A DNA stretch of 64,000 nt. Source: Pragia fontium DSM 5563 = ATCC 49100 (lineage in GTDB: Bacteria > Pseudomonadota > Gammaproteobacteria > Enterobacterales > Enterobacteriaceae). The stretch covers positions 124,001 through 188,000 of the forward strand of contig NZ_FOLW01000005.1 of the NCBI RefSeq assembly GCF_900112475.1, written 5' to 3'. Of the stretch, positions 28,868 through 38,918 are shown piece by piece. The notes under the pieces were generated by a model that was not told the DNA's origin, ran no database searches, and was given only the letters and a program-made list of their open reading frames with translations. Position 1 is the stretch's first letter, and each line of letters begins with the position of its first letter. The translations under genes and the position numbers were made by a program.

Positions 28868-30322
28868 ATGACACTAACTGCACAACATATGCTTGCTCTG
28901 TTACCGCTGTTAATCGTTGGATTGACCGTGGTCGTTGTGATGCTATCCATTGCGTGGCGACGCGATCACTTCATTAATGCAACTATTGCGGTTATCGGCC
29001 TCAACGTTGCGCTGCTTTCGCTGTTCATTGTTGGACAGCAACCGGCAATGGATGTGACGCCGCTATTAAGAGTCGATGGATTTGCCATCTTCTTTACTGC
29101 TCTGGTCCTGCTGGCCAGTCTGGCTACCTGTACTTTTGCCTACCCATGGTTGAGTGGTTACCCAGATAATAAAGAAGAGTTTTATCTACTGGTGCTGATT
29201 GCGACATTGGGTGGCGTGGTATTAGCTAGCGCCAACCATCTGGCATCGCTGTTTATCGGTATCGAACTGCTTTCACTGCCGTTGTTTGGTCTGGTGGGCT
29301 ATGCCTATCGCCAGCGTCGTTCTTTGGAAGCGGCCATTAAGTACATGGTTCTGTCCGCTGCTGCATCGTCTTTCCTGCTGTTTGGTATGGCGCTGCTGTA
29401 TGCCGGAACCGGTGGCTTGTCCTTCGCTGACCTTGGTCGGGCGATGGGCGATCAGGCGCTGCATCAACCGCTGCTGATTATTGGCTTAGGTCTGATGTTG
29501 GTTGGTTTCGGCTTTAAGCTGTCATTAGTGCCATTCCAATTATGGACGCCAGACGTTTATCAAGGCGCGCCTGCGCCGGTATCAACTTTCCTGGCAACCG
29601 CCAGTAAAATTGCAATTTTTGGCGCGTTAGTGCGTATGTTTATGTACGCACCGGTTGCCGACAGTGAGTCCGTTCGTACTGTGCTGGCGATTATTGCCTT
29701 CTGTTCAATTTTATTTGGCAACATTCTGGCTATCACCCAAAGCAACATTAAACGCATGCTGGGTTATTCATCTATTGCCCATCTTGGTTATCTGTTGGTG
29801 GCACTGATTGCTGTTCAGGGTAATCAGCTATCCATTGAAACGGTTAACGTCTATCTGGCAGGTTACCTGTTTGCCAGCTTGGGTGCCTTTGGTGTAGTTA
29901 GCCTGATGTCCAGTCCGTATACTGGCCCTGATGCTGAGTCGCTGTTCTCTTACCGCGGTCTGTTCTGGCATAAGCCGATTCTGTCTGCGGTATTAACCGT
30001 GATGATGCTTTCTTTGGCCGGTGTGCCGATGACATTAGGCTTTATTGGTAAGTTCTACATTATCGCCATTGGTGTCAGCGCCGATCTGTGGTGGTTAACT
30101 GCCACTGTGGTGGTAGGTAGTGCGATTGGCTTGTACTACTACCTGCGCGTTATGGTCAGTCTGTATCTGGACGCACCTCAGGAATTGCGCCGTGATACGC
30201 CAAGCAATTGGGCATTAACGGCCGGTGGTGTCGTGGTGCTATTGTCTGCGCTGGCGGTGGTGTTCTTCGGTCTGTATCCGGAGCCATTGATTGCGTTAGC
30301 CAAATACGCATTGCCAATGTAA
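28868..30322 (+). CDS. nuoN: NADH-quinone oxidoreductase subunit N
   Basis: Third antiporter-like subunit, next to NuoK. 484 residues, 14 helices; motifs [40 protein letters not shown] and [19 protein letters not shown]. It ends the operon; a strong terminator follows 22 bases later. Confidence 0.97.
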   Translation: MTLTAQHMLALLPLLIVGLTVVVVMLSIAWRRDHFINATIAVIGLNVALLSLFIVGQQPAMDVTPLLRVDGFAIFFTALVLLASLATCTFAYPWLSGYPDNKEEFYLLVLIATLGGVVLASANHLASLFIGIELLSLPLFGLVGYAYRQRRSLEAAIKYMVLSAAASSFLLFGMALLYAGTGGLSFADLGRAMGDQALHQPLLIIGLGLMLVGFGFKLSLVPFQLWTPDVYQGAPAPVSTFLATASKIAIFGALVRMFMYAPVADSESVRTVLAIIAFCSILFGNILAITQSNIKRMLGYSSIAHLGYLLVALIAVQGNQLSIETVNVYLAGYLFASLGAFGVVSLMSSPYTGPDAESLFSYRGLFWHKPILSAVLTVMMLSLAGVPMTLGFIGKFYIIAIGVSADLWWLTATVVVGSAIGLYYYLRVMVSLYLDAPQELRRDTPSNWALTAGGVVVLLSALAVVFFGLYPEPLIALAKYALPM

Positions 30323-30344
30323 TTCTGGTTGATTTTCAGATAAT

Positions 30345-30373
30345 AAAATACCGGCCAATATGGCCGGTATTTT
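30345..30373 (+). terminator. nuo operon terminator
   Basis: AAAATACCGGCC, loop AATAT, GGCCGGTATTTT: a 12-bp perfect stem ending in a U-run. Confidence 0.92.
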
Positions 30374-30737
30374 ATATTGTGGACAAATTTTTTATTAAGT
30401 GTGGTGAACGTTCCGGCGGTAAAAAACAAGCATGAATATGATCATCGTGCGTAGTCGGAAAATCACCAATACTTAGTCGTGGAGTGCGACAGGCCTGGAT
30501 TTCCTACGCCCCCCCACGGACACCGCCGTCAGGAATGGCGTTGAACAACATGAAGTGTTGGCCCGAAGGGCAGGTTATAGGATGTAGCCTGTAAATCGCC
30601 CCTGTCGTTTGGCAATTAATACCTTTCTTCATCAATTTGATAATATCGCTCGATGTGGGCAGGTGTTTTTTTATCTGATTTTCGACGAAATCCGCCGTAT
30701 AATCCGTTTCTTTAGTTTTATGTCCCGAGAGGTTGTA
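30374..30737. other. nuoN-menF gap with a possible dispersed repeat
   Basis: 364 bp with no convincing gene. The part from about 30480 to 30610 is compositionally odd: a run of seven C (30511-30517), a GTTGAACAAC palindrome and a GCCC-GAA-GGGC hairpin near 30562-30572. A frame on the minus strand reads YRLHPITCPSGQHFMLF; I have the impression of similar strings in spurious small ORFs from enterobacterial repeats, but cannot confirm. The remainder should hold the menF promoter. Confidence 0.35.
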
Positions 30738-32060
30738 GTGAAGCAAATGTCTGAACTGGTAAAGCTGCTGCATCAGCGCCTGCAAGAGGCTGCTCGCCCG
30801 CAACCAGGAAGGGAACGTATTTCGGTTCCTTTAACGCTTCAACAACGCTCTTCATTACTGCCTTGGCTGGCAGCACAACCGATTTTTCCTCAGTTCTACT
30901 GGCGTCAGCGTGACGATAAAGAAGAGGCCGCAGTATGCGGTGAAGTGGTGCGATTTAATGATGCCGCTTCAGCCCGTCAATTTCTGATTAGCAATGACGT
31001 TGGCAACATGCGTATCTGGGGGCTGAATACCTTTGATCAGGTTGAAGCGCCATCGGCGGATAGGCCAAAAAGCGCGTTATTTCTACCGCGTATTGAGATG
31101 CTACGCGATGCCGACGGTGCTCGTTTGGTGGTGAATCTCTACAGTGAAACATCGCTGGCGGATGATGTTGCTCTTGCACAGCAAAGCCTGAAGTTATTAA
31201 CCGCCGGTGAGCCATTGGCTCCTCTTAATGTAAAAATTAATGCGGTTCACCATCAACCTGAAAAGCAGGGATGGTGTGATTTATTGGATCAGGCACTGGA
31301 AGCCATTAGCCAAGGTCAGTTTGAGAAAGTGGTATTAGCTCGCCAGTCCACACTTTCCCTCAATGCGCCCTTGAATCCTGCGGCGTTTCTGAACGCCAGT
31401 GCTGCGGTCAATCATCACTGTTTCCATTTTATGATGCGTATGGATCGCGAAACCGCCTTTCTGGGCTCGTCTCCAGAATGTTTGTTCTTACGCATGGGGC
31501 GTAGTTTGACAACGGAAGCGCTGGCGGGAACCGTGGCGAGTTCGCCGGATAATCAGGAAGCCAAGCGATTGGGCGATTGGCTGATGCGGGACAAGAAGAA
31601 CCAGCATGAGAACTTGCTGGTAGTCGATGATATTTGTCAGCGCTTGCAGGGCGGTATTTTGGTTATTGATGTATTGCCTGCGGAGATCGTGCGTTTGCGT
31701 AAGGTTCAACATCTACGTCGCTGCATTCATGCTGATTTGGCCAAGATCGATGATGCTGATAGCTTACAGCGCTTACAGCCAACCGCAGCGGTTGCAGGAC
31801 TACCTCGCGAACCGGCCCGTCAGTTTATTCTGCAGTTTGAGCCTTTTACTCGCGGCTGGTATGCCGGTTCAGCCGGGTATCTTTCTTTAAATCAGACTGA
31901 GTTTGCGGTTTCTCTGCGTTCTGCGCTGATAGAGGGTAACAATATTCACCTGTATGCTGGGGCGGGTATCGTTGCAGAGTCGGATCCACAGCAAGAATGG
32001 CTGGAGATAGAGAATAAAGCGGCTGGGCTTAGAACGTTGTTGGAGAGAGAAGGGGAGTAA
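30738..32060 (+). CDS. menF: Isochorismate synthase MenF
   Basis: Converts chorismate to isochorismate, committing it to menaquinone. The chorismate-binding domain fills residues ~160-440: FEKVVLARQS (catalytic base lysine region), FLGSSPECLF, TEALAGTVASSPD, DKKNQHENLLVVDDICQRL, QPTAAVAGLPREPA and YAGAGIVAESDPQQEW. Total 440 aa from the GTG at 30738, with GAGAGG five bases upstream; ATG 30747 (MSELVKLL) is the alternative. The frame stays open further upstream but without family similarity. Unlike E. coli, menD does not follow; about 7.7 kb of other genes intervene. Confidence 0.94.
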   Translation: MKQMSELVKLLHQRLQEAARPQPGRERISVPLTLQQRSSLLPWLAAQPIFPQFYWRQRDDKEEAAVCGEVVRFNDAASARQFLISNDVGNMRIWGLNTFDQVEAPSADRPKSALFLPRIEMLRDADGARLVVNLYSETSLADDVALAQQSLKLLTAGEPLAPLNVKINAVHHQPEKQGWCDLLDQALEAISQGQFEKVVLARQSTLSLNAPLNPAAFLNASAAVNHHCFHFMMRMDRETAFLGSSPECLFLRMGRSLTTEALAGTVASSPDNQEAKRLGDWLMRDKKNQHENLLVVDDICQRLQGGILVIDVLPAEIVRLRKVQHLRRCIHADLAKIDDADSLQRLQPTAAVAGLPREPARQFILQFEPFTRGWYAGSAGYLSLNQTEFAVSLRSALIEGNNIHLYAGAGIVAESDPQQEWLEIENKAAGLRTLLEREGE

Positions 32061-32105
32061 TTGTCCGATCTCTGTTCCCGTTAAATGTTAATTGTGGAGA
32101 ACAAC

Positions 32106-32573
32106 ATGAATCTGTCCTGTTTAGAGCTACGCATCCCACCTCCGATCATTTTTATGATCTCCCTATTATTAATTGCTTTATTGAACTGGCTGTTGCCCGT
32201 CAATTTCCCTCAAACAACCTTGTTAATGGCACTTTGTGGTGTAAGTTTTCTGGCTTCTGGCCTGATTGGCTTAATCAGCTTGAGGGCTTTTATACGTGTG
32301 AAGACCACGGTTAATCCGATTAAAGTGCAATCAGCCAGTACTCTGGTAGTGAATGGGCTATATGCTTTTTCCCGCAATCCGATGTATTTAGCGTTAGCTT
32401 TACTGTTGTTGAGCGTCTGTCTGTATTTGGCTAATCCATGGACAGTGCTGAGCGTGTTGTTTTTTGTGCTGTTTATTACGCGCTTTCAGATTATTCCTGA
32501 AGAGAAAGCCCTGATGGAAGTGTTTGGTGAGCGTTATCAGGCTTACCGTAAGCGAGTTCGGCGCTGGTTGTGA
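32106..32573 (+). CDS. Isoprenylcysteine methyltransferase-like membrane protein
   Basis: A 155-residue inner-membrane protein with four to five hydrophobic segments. The C-terminal part shows the ICMT/PEMT-type signature: VVNGLYAFSRNPMYLALALLLLS, then RFQIIPEEKALMEVFGERYQAYRKRVRRWL. This family uses S-adenosylmethionine; bacterial members are mostly of unknown substrate. Start chosen at ATG 32106, with GGAG at good distance; an in-frame ATG lies seven codons upstream. It lies 45 bases after menF, so may be cotranscribed, but nothing else ties it to menaquinone. Confidence 0.78.
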   Translation: MNLSCLELRIPPPIIFMISLLLIALLNWLLPVNFPQTTLLMALCGVSFLASGLIGLISLRAFIRVKTTVNPIKVQSASTLVVNGLYAFSRNPMYLALALLLLSVCLYLANPWTVLSVLFFVLFITRFQIIPEEKALMEVFGERYQAYRKRVRRWL

Positions 32574-32651
32574 TCTGATATTTTTTCCCTGATTCATCTA
32601 TTTGTCATATTCCCAGAGTAAAAAACAACGCATTCTGTGAATCACATCAAA

Positions 32652-32690
32652 ATCTACGCGAGTAGATTTGATATATCTACGCGAGTAGAT
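32652..32690. promoter_or_regulatory. Twin LacI-family operator before the MHS transporter
   Basis: The 16-mer ATCTACGCGAGTAGAT occurs twice in direct order, at 32652-32667 and 32675-32690 (centres 23 bp apart). Each is a near-perfect palindrome around a central CG, the typical shape of LacI/PurR-family operators. Flanks extend the symmetry of the first copy (AAATCTAC / GTAGATTT). The LacI-type gene two positions downstream is the natural candidate regulator (inference). Confidence 0.65.
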
Positions 32691-32820
32691 AAACTTTACA
32701 GAATGGTGGACGGATCCATTCTATTTTTTTCAGTGTTGGTGTTTATCAGAACCGCACGGTTTAACCAAGTGATCGCCGGGAAAACCGGTAATTAATCTGT
32801 ATTAATGCAGGGGATCGTTA

Positions 32821-34227
32821 ATGACAATAATAAATCATTCTGAGTCAGCCACTCAGGCACCAACAGAAATGCTGGCTGCCGACGAAAGGCTATCGACACA
32901 GGAAGGGCGCAAGGATTTCTGGCGAGCCACATTCTCATGTTGGCTTGGTACAACCATGGAATATGCTGACTTTGCTTTGTATGGTCTGGCGGCGGGTATT
33001 ATTTTTGGTGATGTATTCTTCCCGAATGCCACGCCGGTAGTGGCGTTGATTTCCAGCTTCGCAACCTATTCAGTTGGCTTTGTTGCCCGGCCGATTGGCG
33101 CATTGTTTTTTGGCTGGTTAGGGGATCGCAAAGGCCGGAAGACGGTCATGGTGATAACCATTACCCTGATGGGGGCTTCAACCACCTTAATCGGTTTAAT
33201 TCCAAGCTATGCGGCTATTGGCCTATGGGCGCCAGCCTGTCTGGCTCTGTTGCGCTTTATGCAAGGTTTGGGGGCTGGTGCTGAATTATCCGGCGGTGCG
33301 GTGATGCTAGGGGAATATGCGCCAGCTGAGAAGCGCGGTTTGGTTTCCTCGATTATTGCGCTGGGATCAAACAGTGGGACATTGCTGGCGTCATTGGTCT
33401 GGCTGATTGTGCTACAGATGGATAAGCAAACCCTGTTGGATTGGGGATGGCGAATTCCGTTCCTTTCCAGCATTCTGATTGCTGCGGTAGCGCTATTTAT
33501 TCGTCGTAATATGCGTGAAACCCCAGTATTTGAACGCCAAAAAGAACTGCTGGAGCAACAGCGCCGTCAGGCGTTGGAAGAAGGGCGTAAGCATATTGAA
33601 GAGAAAGATACCCGTAGCTTCTGGAAACGTACCAAAGCGTTCTGGATTATGGTGGGTTTACGTATCGGTGAGAATGGCCCTTCTTATCTGGCACAAGGCT
33701 TTATTATTGGTTATGTCGCCAAAGTATTGATGGTGGATAAATCGGTACCAACCATGGCGGTATTTATTGCTTCGCTGCTTGGTTTCTTGATTATCCCACT
33801 GGCGGGCTGGTTATCTGACCGTTTCGGTCGTCGTATTACCTATCGTTGGTTCTGTATTCTGTTGGTGCTGTATGCATTCCCGGCCTTTATGCTGTTAGAA
33901 ACTCGTGAGCCTATTATTGTTATCGGCACCATTATTGTCGGTATGGGCTTGGCATCGTTAGGTATCTTTGGCGTACAGGCAGCATGGGGCGTTGAACTGT
34001 TTGGCGTGACCAATCGCTATACCAAGATGGCAGTAGCTAAAGAGCTGGGTTCCATTATGTCTGGCGGTACGGCTCCGTTGATTGCTTCTGCTATGTTGTC
34101 GTATACCGGTCACTGGTGGCCTATTGCGGCTTACTTTATGTTTATGGCCGGTATTGGTCTGGTAACGACGTTCTTTGCGCCAGAAACGCGCGGACGCGAT
34201 CTCAATTTGCCGGACGACGCAATTTAA
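32821..34227 (+). CDS. MHS-family MFS transporter
   Basis: A 468-residue inner-membrane transporter with 12 hydrophobic segments. Metabolite:H+ symporter (MHS) family features: GTTMEYADFALYGLAAG at the first helix, RPIGALFFGWLGDRKGRK between helices 2 and 3, RFMQGLGAGAELSGGAVMLGEYAP, and a second DRFGRR motif mid-protein. A charged segment (residues ~235-270) forms the central cytosolic loop. From the neighbours (LacI regulator, nucleoside hydrolase) the substrate is probably a nucleoside or related compound; MHS members more often carry organic acids or betaines, so this is open. Confidence 0.87.
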   Translation: MTIINHSESATQAPTEMLAADERLSTQEGRKDFWRATFSCWLGTTMEYADFALYGLAAGIIFGDVFFPNATPVVALISSFATYSVGFVARPIGALFFGWLGDRKGRKTVMVITITLMGASTTLIGLIPSYAAIGLWAPACLALLRFMQGLGAGAELSGGAVMLGEYAPAEKRGLVSSIIALGSNSGTLLASLVWLIVLQMDKQTLLDWGWRIPFLSSILIAAVALFIRRNMRETPVFERQKELLEQQRRQALEEGRKHIEEKDTRSFWKRTKAFWIMVGLRIGENGPSYLAQGFIIGYVAKVLMVDKSVPTMAVFIASLLGFLIIPLAGWLSDRFGRRITYRWFCILLVLYAFPAFMLLETREPIIVIGTIIVGMGLASLGIFGVQAAWGVELFGVTNRYTKMAVAKELGSIMSGGTAPLIASAMLSYTGHWWPIAAYFMFMAGIGLVTTFFAPETRGRDLNLPDDAI

Positions 34228-34244
34228 CACAATGAGTACCGATT

Positions 34245-34288
34245 AATACCCGGTAAAATGGTATGTTACTGCCTGAACCGGGTATTTT
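34245..34288 (+). terminator. Possible terminator after the MHS transporter
   Basis: AATACCCGGT and ACCGGGTATT bracket a 22-base loop, with TT behind. The stem is good but the loop is long and the U-tail short. It would separate the transporter from the regulator. Confidence 0.5.
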
Positions 34289-34360
34289 CGTCAGTAGGGC
34301 GTTTTACCCTATATAACCGTTTGATAATCCAGTATTCGTGATACTTATTGGGTAGATTAA

Positions 34361-35413
34361 GTGAGTCATTCAGTGTTGAATCAACATCCTCGCCGGGTTA
34401 CGCGTTCTGATGTGGCGCGTGAAGCAGGAACATCGGTTGCTGTCGTCAGCTATGTGATGAATAACGGGCCGCGCCCGGTTGCAGAGGCAACCCGGCAACG
34501 CGTGTTGGCTGCGATTAAAAAAACCGGTTACCGCCCGAATGGGATTGCGCGGGCGTTAGCTTCCGGAACAACACGCACCTATGGTTTGGTGGTACCCAAT
34601 ATTTCTAACCCGTTTATCTCTTCTATGGCTCATGCACTGCAACAAGAAGCGTTTAAGCATGGGCAGGTGTTGTTATTGGGAGATGCCGGTGACGATCGCC
34701 AACGAGAATTGGAACTAATAAATAACCTGTTACTTCGACAGGTTGATGGCTTGCTGTATACCAGCGTTGACCGTCACCCTTACATTGAATTGATTCAGGC
34801 CAGCGGTACACCATTTGTTATGTTGGATCGGGTTGATCCCGAGATGAACGTTAGTTCTATTCGGGTAGATGAAAAAGCGGCGGCGTTTCAGGCTACCTCT
34901 CATTTGATTGAACATGGTTATCAAGATATTGCCATTATTTGTGGTCCACGGGATATGCTAAACACTCAGGATCGCATTAGCGGCTGGCGTGAAGCATTAC
35001 AACATGCAGGCTTAACCGTTAGAGAAGAATGGATCTTCGCGACTACCTATACCCGTGAAGGGGGGTATCAGGCAGCGCAGCAGATGCTGAAAGGAACGTT
35101 ACCCAGAGCACTGTTTACGACCAATGAACTACAGGCGCTAGGCTGCTTACGGGCGCTATCGGAACAAAGGATTTCGGTTCCTGATGAACTGGCATTGGTA
35201 TGTTTTAACGGGACGGATGAGTCACAGTTTAATGTGCCCTCATTAACCACCGTGCGCCAACCCGTTAGTAAAATGGCGAAAGCGGCCATTGAAATGTTGA
35301 AAAACTGGAATAATTCTCCTGACTTACGTGAGTTTGCTTTTGATTTGCAGATTGGTGAATCTTGTGGGTGTTCGCCAGTAGTTCCGGCACACTCCGTTAA
35401 ACTGAAAAGATAA
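34361..35413 (+). CDS. LacI-family transcriptional regulator
   Basis: 350 residues. N-terminal helix-turn-helix: VTRSDVAREAGTSVAVVSYVMNN with hinge RPNGIARALASG. The rest is a periplasmic-binding-like effector domain (TRTYGLVVPNISNPFISSMAH onward; VDGLLYTS; RISGWREAL). GTG start at 34361. It likely senses a nucleoside-type ligand and binds the twin operator upstream of the transporter. An additional imperfect palindrome AGTAT-TCGTG-ATACT lies at 34331-34345, just before the gene, and might be an autoregulatory site. The next gene starts four bases after its stop. Confidence 0.9.
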   Translation: MSHSVLNQHPRRVTRSDVAREAGTSVAVVSYVMNNGPRPVAEATRQRVLAAIKKTGYRPNGIARALASGTTRTYGLVVPNISNPFISSMAHALQQEAFKHGQVLLLGDAGDDRQRELELINNLLLRQVDGLLYTSVDRHPYIELIQASGTPFVMLDRVDPEMNVSSIRVDEKAAAFQATSHLIEHGYQDIAIICGPRDMLNTQDRISGWREALQHAGLTVREEWIFATTYTREGGYQAAQQMLKGTLPRALFTTNELQALGCLRALSEQRISVPDELALVCFNGTDESQFNVPSLTTVRQPVSKMAKAAIEMLKNWNNSPDLREFAFDLQIGESCGCSPVVPAHSVKLKR

Positions 35414-35417
35414 ATAT

Positions 35418-36401
35418 ATGCGTTTAATTATTGATTGCGATCCGGGAAATGGCGTAGCTGGTGCCAATGTTGATGATGGTCTGGCGTTAGCATTAGCCAT
35501 TGCTGCACCAGATATTTCTTTAGAGTTGATTACGACGGTGGCGGGTAATACCGCCAGCACGGTGGGGTTTTCCGTTGCCCGCTCGATGGTGGAACGTTTA
35601 GGGTTAGATATTCCCGTGCGGCGTGGGGCGTCTCAAGCGCTGGTGGAGCCAGCCGCACCGTGGCGGGACAGGCTCGATCATGGTGCTGAACGCAGCGGTC
35701 TGATTGACTTATGGCGTGGCGTACCCGCACCCAGTATTGCACCTTATGAAGCGCCAGCGGCAGCGCACGCTATTGGTGAGCTGATCTGCAATAATCCGGG
35801 AGAGATTACGCTGGTGGCGATCGGGCCACTGACTAATATCGCTCATGCGATACAGCTTTATCCAGAGATGGTTAATGCGGTGGCTGAAATTGTGATTATG
35901 GGCGGCGTATTTAACGTAGAGGGTTATATCAAAGATACCAATTTTGGTATTGATCCTGAAGCGGCGCACGTGGTGTTGACCAGTGGAGCTAATATTACCC
36001 TGGTGCCGATGGATGCGACGGTTCAAACACAGATGTTACATCAGGATCTCGATCGGATTGCTGAGATCAATACACCGCTGAGTGAGTTTCTGGTTGAAAC
36101 CATACGCCCGTGGATTGATTATTCTATCCAAACCCGTAAGTTACCCGGTTGTTGGATTCATGATGTTTTGGTGGTGGCTTGGTTATTGGATCATAGTGTC
36201 GCGACGACAGTGACTCGATACGTGGATGTTGCGTTGGAGGGGGTATTGACTCGCGGGACGACCTGGCAGCGTGATCCGCATAATCTTCGTTTAGATGTGG
36301 GGATTGCGCTACCGCAAGGCAAACCGGTTACCGTATTGAAAAACGTAGATAATCAAAAATTATTGTCAATTATTCATCATAATCTGAATATTTATCGTTA
36401 A
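35418..36401 (+). CDS. Nucleoside hydrolase (IUNH family)
   Basis: A cytosolic N-ribohydrolase cleaving nucleosides to base and ribose. The calcium/ribose-binding N-terminus is DCDPGNGVAGANVDDGLALALA: the usual DxDPGxDD motif carries extra residues between PG and DD, a form I associate with one subgroup. Other motifs fit: VAIGPLTNIA, EIVIMGGVF, NFGIDPEAAHVVL and WIHDVLVVAWLL (the HD pair). 327 residues, normal length. Base preference is unknown. It is translated right after the LacI regulator. Confidence 0.9.
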   Translation: MRLIIDCDPGNGVAGANVDDGLALALAIAAPDISLELITTVAGNTASTVGFSVARSMVERLGLDIPVRRGASQALVEPAAPWRDRLDHGAERSGLIDLWRGVPAPSIAPYEAPAAAHAIGELICNNPGEITLVAIGPLTNIAHAIQLYPEMVNAVAEIVIMGGVFNVEGYIKDTNFGIDPEAAHVVLTSGANITLVPMDATVQTQMLHQDLDRIAEINTPLSEFLVETIRPWIDYSIQTRKLPGCWIHDVLVVAWLLDHSVATTVTRYVDVALEGVLTRGTTWQRDPHNLRLDVGIALPQGKPVTVLKNVDNQKLLSIIHHNLNIYR

Positions 36402-36532
36402 TTGTCCATAATAGGCATAGGACGTTATCATCTGCGTCTTATGTCTCTATTTTATTTGAATTTCAAACAGGTGGTCGATCTCATTTAATCAGTAAGGGTT
36501 GTTTTCCTGACATTGAATAACAGGATATTGTT

Positions 36533-38167
36533 ATGCTGACTTTGCTTCATTTACTTTCTTCGGTGGCCCTGCTGGTTTGGGGGACGCATATTGTGCGTAC
36601 TGGCGTTATGCGGGTATTTGGCTCGGATCTGCGTCGGGTGCTGAGTGCCAGCATCCAGAAGAAGGGCAGAGCATTTGTTGCTGGCGTTGGCGTAACGGCA
36701 CTGGTGCAGAGCAGTAACGCGACAGCGTTGCTGGTGATTTCTTTTGTTGCTCAGGGGTTGATCGGGTTGTCCCCAGCGCTGGTGATTTTGTTGGGTGCCG
36801 ATGTGGGGACTGCGCTGATGGCGCGGGTATTAACCTTTGACCTGTCCTGGCTCTCGCCGTTATTAATACTGTTTGGGGTAATCACCTTTCTCAGCCAGAA
36901 GAAAAATCGTATTGGTCAGGTTGGTCGTGCCTGTATCGGTTTGGGATTGATAATACTGGCCCTGCAATTGATCGTGGTATCCGCTGAACCGATCACTCAG
37001 GCCAGCGCGGTGCGCGAAGTGTTTTCATCGCTGGCGGGAGATGCCGTTCTGGCTTTGCTGATTGGTGCGTTGTTTGCGATGATCAGCTATTCCAGTCTGG
37101 CGGCGGTCTTGTTGACGGCAACGCTGGCAGCAACCGGATTGGTTCCCTTAAATATTGCGCTGTGTATCGTGATTGGCTCTAATCTTGGCAGTGGATTTTT
37201 GGCCATGCTGAGTAGCCGAGGTCAAGGTGCCATATCTCGCCGTTTAGTTCTGGGTAGTTTGCTGTTCAAAATTATCGGCTGTATTTTGGTGGTGCCGTGG
37301 ATTGGTCTGTTTACTCAGTGGCTTCGTCAGTACTCACTTCCACCGGCGGAAGTGGTGATTTATTTTCATGTCATTTACAACCTGTTGCGCTGTTTGCTGA
37401 TGCTGCCTTTAGTGGAGCCGATGGCCAGACTAACGACGCGTCTCATCTCAGAAGACCCGACGCTGACCAGTCAATTAACCCCACGTTATCTGGATACTGC
37501 GGCTTTGGATACGCCATCATTGGCGCTAGCTAATGCGGTACGAGAAACGCTGAGGTTAGGGGATGTCATTGAACAAATGCTGTTAGGGTTTAATGAAGTA
37601 TTGCAGGGAAACCAGCAGCATAAACGGGAAGTGGCACACCTGAAAGATGAAAGCGATATGCTATATGGGGCAATTAAGCTCTATCTGGCACGCCTTCCTC
37701 AGGATGGGCTCAGTGATGTGGACTCCCGTCGCTGGGCAGAGATTATTGAGACCACTGTAAATCTAGAGCAGGCCGGTGAAATTATTGACCGTATGACGTC
37801 AGAAATGGCTTCTAAGTCGCTGAGTAAAAATCGTTCTTTCTCCATCAAGGGCATTGAGGAACTGAATACATTGCATGTGCGTCTGGTGAAAAATCTGGAT
37901 TTGGCCATGTCTGTGTTCCTGTCCGGTGATATTGATAATGCTAAGCGCTTACGTCGAGCTAAGCACCGTTTTCGATTAGTGAATCAGCGTTATGCACTGG
38001 CGCACGTCGATCGTCTTCATCAGCAAAATGTACAGAGCATGGAAACCAGCTCATTGCATATGGGACTGTTGGCGGATATGCGCAGGCTGAATTCTTTATT
38101 CTGTGCCGTAGCCTATTATGTGCTGGAAGTTCAGGAAGACGACAGGGATTCAAACGAGAATGAATAG
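36533..38167 (+). CDS. yjbB: Na/Pi cotransporter-family protein YjbB
   Basis: An inner-membrane protein of 544 residues (E. coli YjbB 543), which in E. coli promotes phosphate export. Two Na/Pi-cotransporter repeats are visible: VTALVQSSNATALLVISFV and the later ISYSSLAAVLLTATLAATG, with LGADVGTALMA and IGSNLGSGFLAML. The C-terminal ~190 residues are soluble and helical, PhoU-like. The location next to nucleoside genes differs from E. coli. ACAGGA precedes the ATG. No Pho box is obvious upstream. Confidence 0.9.
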   Translation: MLTLLHLLSSVALLVWGTHIVRTGVMRVFGSDLRRVLSASIQKKGRAFVAGVGVTALVQSSNATALLVISFVAQGLIGLSPALVILLGADVGTALMARVLTFDLSWLSPLLILFGVITFLSQKKNRIGQVGRACIGLGLIILALQLIVVSAEPITQASAVREVFSSLAGDAVLALLIGALFAMISYSSLAAVLLTATLAATGLVPLNIALCIVIGSNLGSGFLAMLSSRGQGAISRRLVLGSLLFKIIGCILVVPWIGLFTQWLRQYSLPPAEVVIYFHVIYNLLRCLLMLPLVEPMARLTTRLISEDPTLTSQLTPRYLDTAALDTPSLALANAVRETLRLGDVIEQMLLGFNEVLQGNQQHKREVAHLKDESDMLYGAIKLYLARLPQDGLSDVDSRRWAEIIETTVNLEQAGEIIDRMTSEMASKSLSKNRSFSIKGIEELNTLHVRLVKNLDLAMSVFLSGDIDNAKRLRRAKHRFRLVNQRYALAHVDRLHQQNVQSMETSSLHMGLLADMRRLNSLFCAVAYYVLEVQEDDRDSNENE

Positions 38168-38302
38168 TCACTAACTTACTGATGTATAAGATTTGTCAGG
38201 CAGGGTAAAGGTTTGTCGTTGCCGTTGATTCCTGACCAAACTCTGGCTAATTTGTGGGAAATATCGGATTAGATAAAACGTCTGTCAGTTAAGGGAATCG
38301 CT

Positions 38303-38908
38303 ATGAACGTTAATTATCCTACCCCCTACGAAGTGGGTGATGTGGTTTTTACCTGTATTGGTAATGTACTGTTTCGCCAGATTTCAGCCGCCTCTGCCTG
38401 CTGGAGTAATCATGTTGGTGTGATTATCGGTCATGATGGGAACGATTATATCGTGGCAGAAAGCCGAGTGCCGCTGTCGCAAACCACCACGTTAACTAAA
38501 TTTGTTGCCCGTTCTGTTGACGGTCGTTATGGCGTCCGTCGCTTGCAGGGCGGGTTATCCGAACAGCAAAAACAGGCCTTGGTGGAAGAAGTGCCGCCTC
38601 GTTTGAACGTGCTCTATCACACCGGGTTTAACTATGAGTCATCCCGCCAGTTTTGTTCCAAATTTGTTTTCGATATTTATCGCCATGCCTTAGCCATATC
38701 GGTAGGGAAACTTGAAACTTTTGACCAACTGCTCAGTAGTAATCCTGAGGCGAAGTTACAATTCTGGCACTTTTGGTTTTTAGGTTCGATTCCCTGGAAC
38801 AGAAAGACCGTTACACCAGCCAGTTTGTGGTTTTATCCATCATTAGTACCGGTATATAACAGTCATCCAAATGCGGGCGAAACGGAGCCTGATTGGTATT
38901 ATCATTAA
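38303..38908 (+). CDS. yebB: YebB family (DUF830) NlpC/P60-like protein
   Basis: 201 residues closely matching E. coli YebB (200 aa): [66 protein letters not shown] and [20 protein letters not shown]. The His in SNHVG and the Cys in RQFCSKF suggest a permuted papain-like (NlpC/P60) fold. Biological role is unknown. In E. coli yebB lies elsewhere. The following gene starts just after or slightly overlapping its 3' end. Confidence 0.9.
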   Translation: MNVNYPTPYEVGDVVFTCIGNVLFRQISAASACWSNHVGVIIGHDGNDYIVAESRVPLSQTTTLTKFVARSVDGRYGVRRLQGGLSEQQKQALVEEVPPRLNVLYHTGFNYESSRQFCSKFVFDIYRHALAISVGKLETFDQLLSSNPEAKLQFWHFWFLGSIPWNRKTVTPASLWFYPSLVPVYNSHPNAGETEPDWYYH

Positions 38909-38918
38909 TTCGGATTCT

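Noticed and set aside
30504-30803. Minus-strand frame of 99 codons across the menF 5' end
   Set aside because: It overlaps the menF start and a repeat-like patch, has no ribosome site, and reads like a translated non-coding repeat.
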